Shown piece after piece: positions 6,912 through 8,446 of a stretch of DNA of 8,446 bases. The position numbers and the translations under genes are program-made. A model generated the notes under the pieces. The model was given only the letters and a program-made list of their open reading frames with translations, had not been told where the DNA came from and did no database searches. Source of the stretch: Alphaproteobacteria bacterium (GTDB lineage Bacteria > Pseudomonadota > Alphaproteobacteria > ATCC43930 > CGMCC-115725); assembly GCA_019237175.1 (NCBI GenBank), contig JAFAHP010000211.1, positions 1-8,446 on the forward strand, in the 5' to 3' direction. Numbering within the stretch: the first letter of the stretch is position 1; each line of letters begins with the position of its first letter.

Positions 6912-6948
6912 AAAAAACCGCCGCCCTTGCCGGTCTCGGCTGCGGTTT
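6912..6948 (-). terminator. Terminator-like hairpin with T-tract in the YqgE leader
   Basis: On the minus strand AAACCGC (6948-6942) pairs with GCGGTTT (6921-6915), enclosing a second stem GCCG/CGGC (6940-6937 and 6932-6929) with a 4-nt loop, and the T-run reaches six residues (6917-6912). No gene ends here on this strand. It would therefore act, if real, on a leader transcript running towards the YqgE-type gene or on a small RNA opposite the peroxiredoxin leader. Confidence 0.3.
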
Positions 6949-6975
6949 GCCCGACGAGATGGGGTGTGCTATCGC
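6947..6975 (+). promoter_or_regulatory. Candidate promoter of the peroxiredoxin gene
   Basis: TTGCCC (6947-6952, 4 of 6) and TATCGC (6970-6975, 3 of 6) are 17 nt apart, about 70 nt upstream of the peroxiredoxin start codon. The spacing is ideal but the -10 is weak. Between it and the gene the 9-mer CCGCAGGCG occurs twice (7003-7011 and 7015-7023). Confidence 0.3.
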
Positions 6976-7046
6976 TCCGCCACCGCGACCCCCTGCCCGA
7001 GGCCGCAGGCGGGTCCGCAGGCGATGGATAACACGGAGGGACCCAC

Positions 7047-7535
7047 ATGACGATCAATGTCGGCGACAGGCTGCCATCGGTGACCTTGCGGCAGGTGACA
7101 CCCGAGGGCCCAAAAGAGCTCAGGAGCGACGATTTCTTTCGCGGCAAGAAAGTGGTGCTGTTTGCGGTGCCGGGGGCATTCACGCCGGCCTGTTCACAAC
7201 GGCATCTGCCGGGCTATGTCGAGAAGGCGGCCGATATCAAGGCAAAAGGGATCGACGAGGTTGCCTGTGTGGCGGTCAACGACCCCGCGGTGATGGGGGC
7301 GTGGGGCAAGGATCAAAAGACCGAAGGCAAGGTGACGATGCTGGCCGACGGCAGCGGCGATTTCGCCAGGGCGCTCGGGCTCGAGCTCGATCTGACAAAG
7401 GGAGGGCTCGGCATCCGCTCCAAACGCTATTCGATGCTCGTCGACAATGGCGTCGTCAAATCGCTGAATGTCGAACAGCAACCAGGCCAAGTCGAAGCCT
7501 CGAGCGCCGAGACCATGCTGAGGGCGCTGGATTAA
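7047..7535 (+). CDS. Peroxiredoxin, Prx5/type II (redoxin family)
   Basis: A 162-residue cytoplasmic thiol peroxidase that reduces hydrogen peroxide and organic hydroperoxides. The active-site motif VPGAFTPACS (41-50) carries the peroxidatic Cys49 and Thr46; Arg124 or Arg127 in GIRSKRYSML is the likely conserved arginine. The only other cysteine is Cys74 (EVACVAV), at a position resembling the non-resolving cysteine of this family. There is no C-terminal resolving cysteine and no fused glutaredoxin domain, so regeneration probably depends on an external thiol such as glutathione/glutaredoxin (inference from the family). The ATG is well supported: GGAGGG (7035-7040) lies 6 nt upstream. It is divergent from the YqgE-type gene and followed by a palindromic repeat that may end or stabilise its transcript. 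Confidence 0.95.
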   Translation: MTINVGDRLPSVTLRQVTPEGPKELRSDDFFRGKKVVLFAVPGAFTPACSQRHLPGYVEKAADIKAKGIDEVACVAVNDPAVMGAWGKDQKTEGKVTMLADGSGDFARALGLELDLTKGGLGIRSKRYSMLVDNGVVKSLNVEQQPGQVEASSAETMLRALD

Positions 7536-7570
7536 ATCGGCAAAGAGAGCGGGCGGACCGCAGCCAAGTA

Positions 7571-7697
7571 CCTCTCCCCGCTGGCGGGGAGAGGTCGGAG
7601 ACGCGTAGCGGCTCCGGGTGAGGGGCACCGACCCGCGAAGCGAAACGATCGCAAAAGCGCCCCTCACCCAACCCTCTCCCCGCGAGCGGGGAGAGGG
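7571..7697. repeat. Three-hairpin intergenic palindromic repeat (REP-like)
   Basis: Three perfect inverted repeats are nested in 127 bp. Hairpin A: CCTCTCCCCGC (7571-7581) with its complement (7584-7594). Hairpin B: GGGTGAGGGGC (7616-7626) with GCCCCTCACCC (7659-7669) and a 32-nt loop. Hairpin C: CCCTCTCCCCGC (7672-7683) with its complement (7686-7697). A and C share the core CTCTCCCCGC. This closely resembles repeats scattered through intergenic regions of Bradyrhizobium-type genomes. It lies 35 nt after the peroxiredoxin stop and could shield that transcript. No T-tract follows and no transposase is present. Confidence 0.8.
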
Positions 7698-7752
7698 GGT
7701 AGTACGCGGCTCTGCTCCATTCGCCTCCGATGCTTCGCTCACATCAGGAGTA

Positions 7753-8111
7753 TCAGCGTCCGTCAGCCGGAACGATCTTCTCGTCGATGACCTCGTACGG
7801 CACGAACTGCGTGCGTTCGGCGTTTCGGTGCTGTGGGCCGCCTGCTCGATCCAGCCGGCGACAAAACCGACAAAAGCGCCCTCGATTTCGGCCACCAATA
7901 TCGCCCCGCCATCGCAGACCTGCGACGAGAGCCAATCGAGATAGGCATCTGCGATCTGCGCGCCGAGTAGGCGTGTCGGGTGCAAATGCCTTTCACATTC
8001 CTGAAGCTCAATCACGGCGGCGCGAAGTTGGTCCCGATCAGAAACCACCGCGACCCGGATCACCAGCCCATTCGTCAGCGAGGGTGGCTCCGGAACGGTC
8101 CTGCGGCTCAC
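7753..8111 (-). pseudogene. Broken GNAT acetyltransferase gene
   Basis: The 5' part encodes a typical GNAT N-terminus from a GTG at 8111: VIRVAVVSDRDQL, a conserved helix region (ERHLHPTRLLGAQIADAYLDW) and the central strands AILVAEIEGAFVGFVAGW, up to TETPNA (residue 100). There the frame leaves the family. In another minus-strand frame the sequence resumes with QFVPYEVIDEKIV (about 7804-7766), which looks like the usual GNAT C-terminal 'GF.PYE...EK' end, and stops at 7753. The acetyl-CoA-binding centre (Arg-x-x-Gly-x-Gly/Ala loop and following helix) is missing, apparently by an out-of-frame deletion of roughly 50 codons near 7805-7815. The residual open frame runs on through the palindromic repeat. 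The start lies 16 nt after the CoA-transferase stop, so the gene was probably the last of that operon. It should be non-functional. Confidence 0.7.
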
Positions 8112-8127
8112 CGCATCCGGATCGTCA

Positions 8128-8446
8128 TCAAACCGGCGGGGCGCGCAGCGGCTTGAGGTCGGGGGCAGCGCGAAGTGCGGCTTCGGTTTTCGCCTGTAGG
8201 CGAGTGAAATCGATGTCTTCAGCGATCTCGCGCACGGCGAGCCCGTCCGTCGTCACATCGATGACAGCGAGGTCGGTGTAGATCCGGCGCACCGCGCGGG
8301 CCGCGGTCAGCGGGTATTCGCAGCGCCTGCGGATCCGGGGTGCCCCCGATTTGGTCGTGTGTTCGACAAGGACGCGGATTTCCTTGGCGCCGACCGCCAA
8401 ATCCATCGCCCCTCCGACCCCGGGCGAAAATGCCGGATCGTCCGTC
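8128..8446 (-). CDS. CoA-transferase beta subunit, C-terminal part (partial)
   Basis: The last 105 codons of a gene whose start lies beyond the right edge of the window. The reading GVGGAMDL, then VLVEHTTKSGAPRI, CEYPLTA and IYTDLAVIDV is characteristic of the C-terminus of the B/beta subunit of family I 3-oxoacid CoA-transferases, which move CoA between succinyl-CoA and a 3-oxoacid (3-oxoadipate in PcaJ, acetoacetate in ScoB). The catalytic glutamate region lies upstream and is not visible, and the substrate cannot be distinguished here. After the usual family end there are about 20 extra residues (LRAAPDLKPLRAPPV). The A subunit gene is expected upstream, outside the window. A degenerate GNAT gene follows 16 nt downstream. 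Confidence 0.9.
   Translation of the reverse strand, partial: TDDPAFSPGVGGAMDLAVGAKEIRVLVEHTTKSGAPRIRRRCEYPLTAARAVRRIYTDLAVIDVTTDGLAVREIAEDIDFTRLQAKTEAALRAAPDLKPLRAPPV

Noticed and set aside
7571..7697. CRISPR array
   Set aside because: The repeats are palindromic hairpins without regular spacers, only two share a core, and no cas gene is near.
7194..8111. A single intact 305-residue protein from the GNAT start
   Set aside because: After about residue 100 the frame leaves the GNAT family, passes through the palindromic repeat and then runs antisense to the peroxiredoxin gene, so it is a readthrough artefact of a broken gene.

Overview
The window looks like a chromosomal segment of an alphaproteobacterium, probably of the Hyphomicrobiales (Bradyrhizobium-like). 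The reasons are high G+C in the conserved genes, a fused class II aldolase/short-chain dehydrogenase of a type common in that group, a PAS_5-like protein, and an intergenic palindromic repeat (CTCTCCCCGC..GCGGGGAGAG) typical of these genomes. This is inference from recognised families; no marker gene is present.

Layout, left to right. Positions 1-475 hold no convincing gene, only a possible leftward promoter. Positions 476-2539 (minus) encode a 687-residue fused aldolase-dehydrogenase of sugar or sugar-acid catabolism. A non-coding stretch (2540-3275) turns AT-rich towards its right end and leads into a block of four poorly characterised genes. These are a GNAT-like protein (3276-4130, +), a PAS_5-like protein (3980-4897, minus) whose 3' end overlaps the previous gene tail-to-tail by 151 bp, and, after an intergenic region with a good sigma70-like promoter, two small membrane proteins (5210-5518 and 5529-5990, +) that are translationally coupled and appear to be diverged copies of each other. 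More conserved genes follow: a YqgE/AlgH (UPF0301) protein (6257-6814, minus), divergent from a Prx5-type peroxiredoxin (7047-7535, +). Next come a three-hairpin palindromic repeat (7571-7697), a broken GNAT acetyltransferase (7753-8111, minus), and the C-terminal end of a CoA-transferase beta subunit (8128-8446, minus, cut by the window edge).

The window is not one pathway. The two ends carry catabolic enzymes, and the YqgE/peroxiredoxin pair is ordinary. The least explained part is 3276-5990, where two soluble proteins of families without a clear role and a two-protein membrane module sit together. The best candidate for something undescribed is that membrane pair. Both proteins share a G-x-I linker, an R-x-Q start to the second membrane helix, an L-P-x-V turn and an L-G-x-S stretch; only the second has an Ala/Gln-rich helix and a proline-rich tail. 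No function can be assigned from sequence alone.

Several start sites were moved from the longest open frame to internal GTG or ATG codons because a clear Shine-Dalgarno sequence and the expected family start agree there (the fused enzyme, the PAS protein, both membrane proteins and YqgE).
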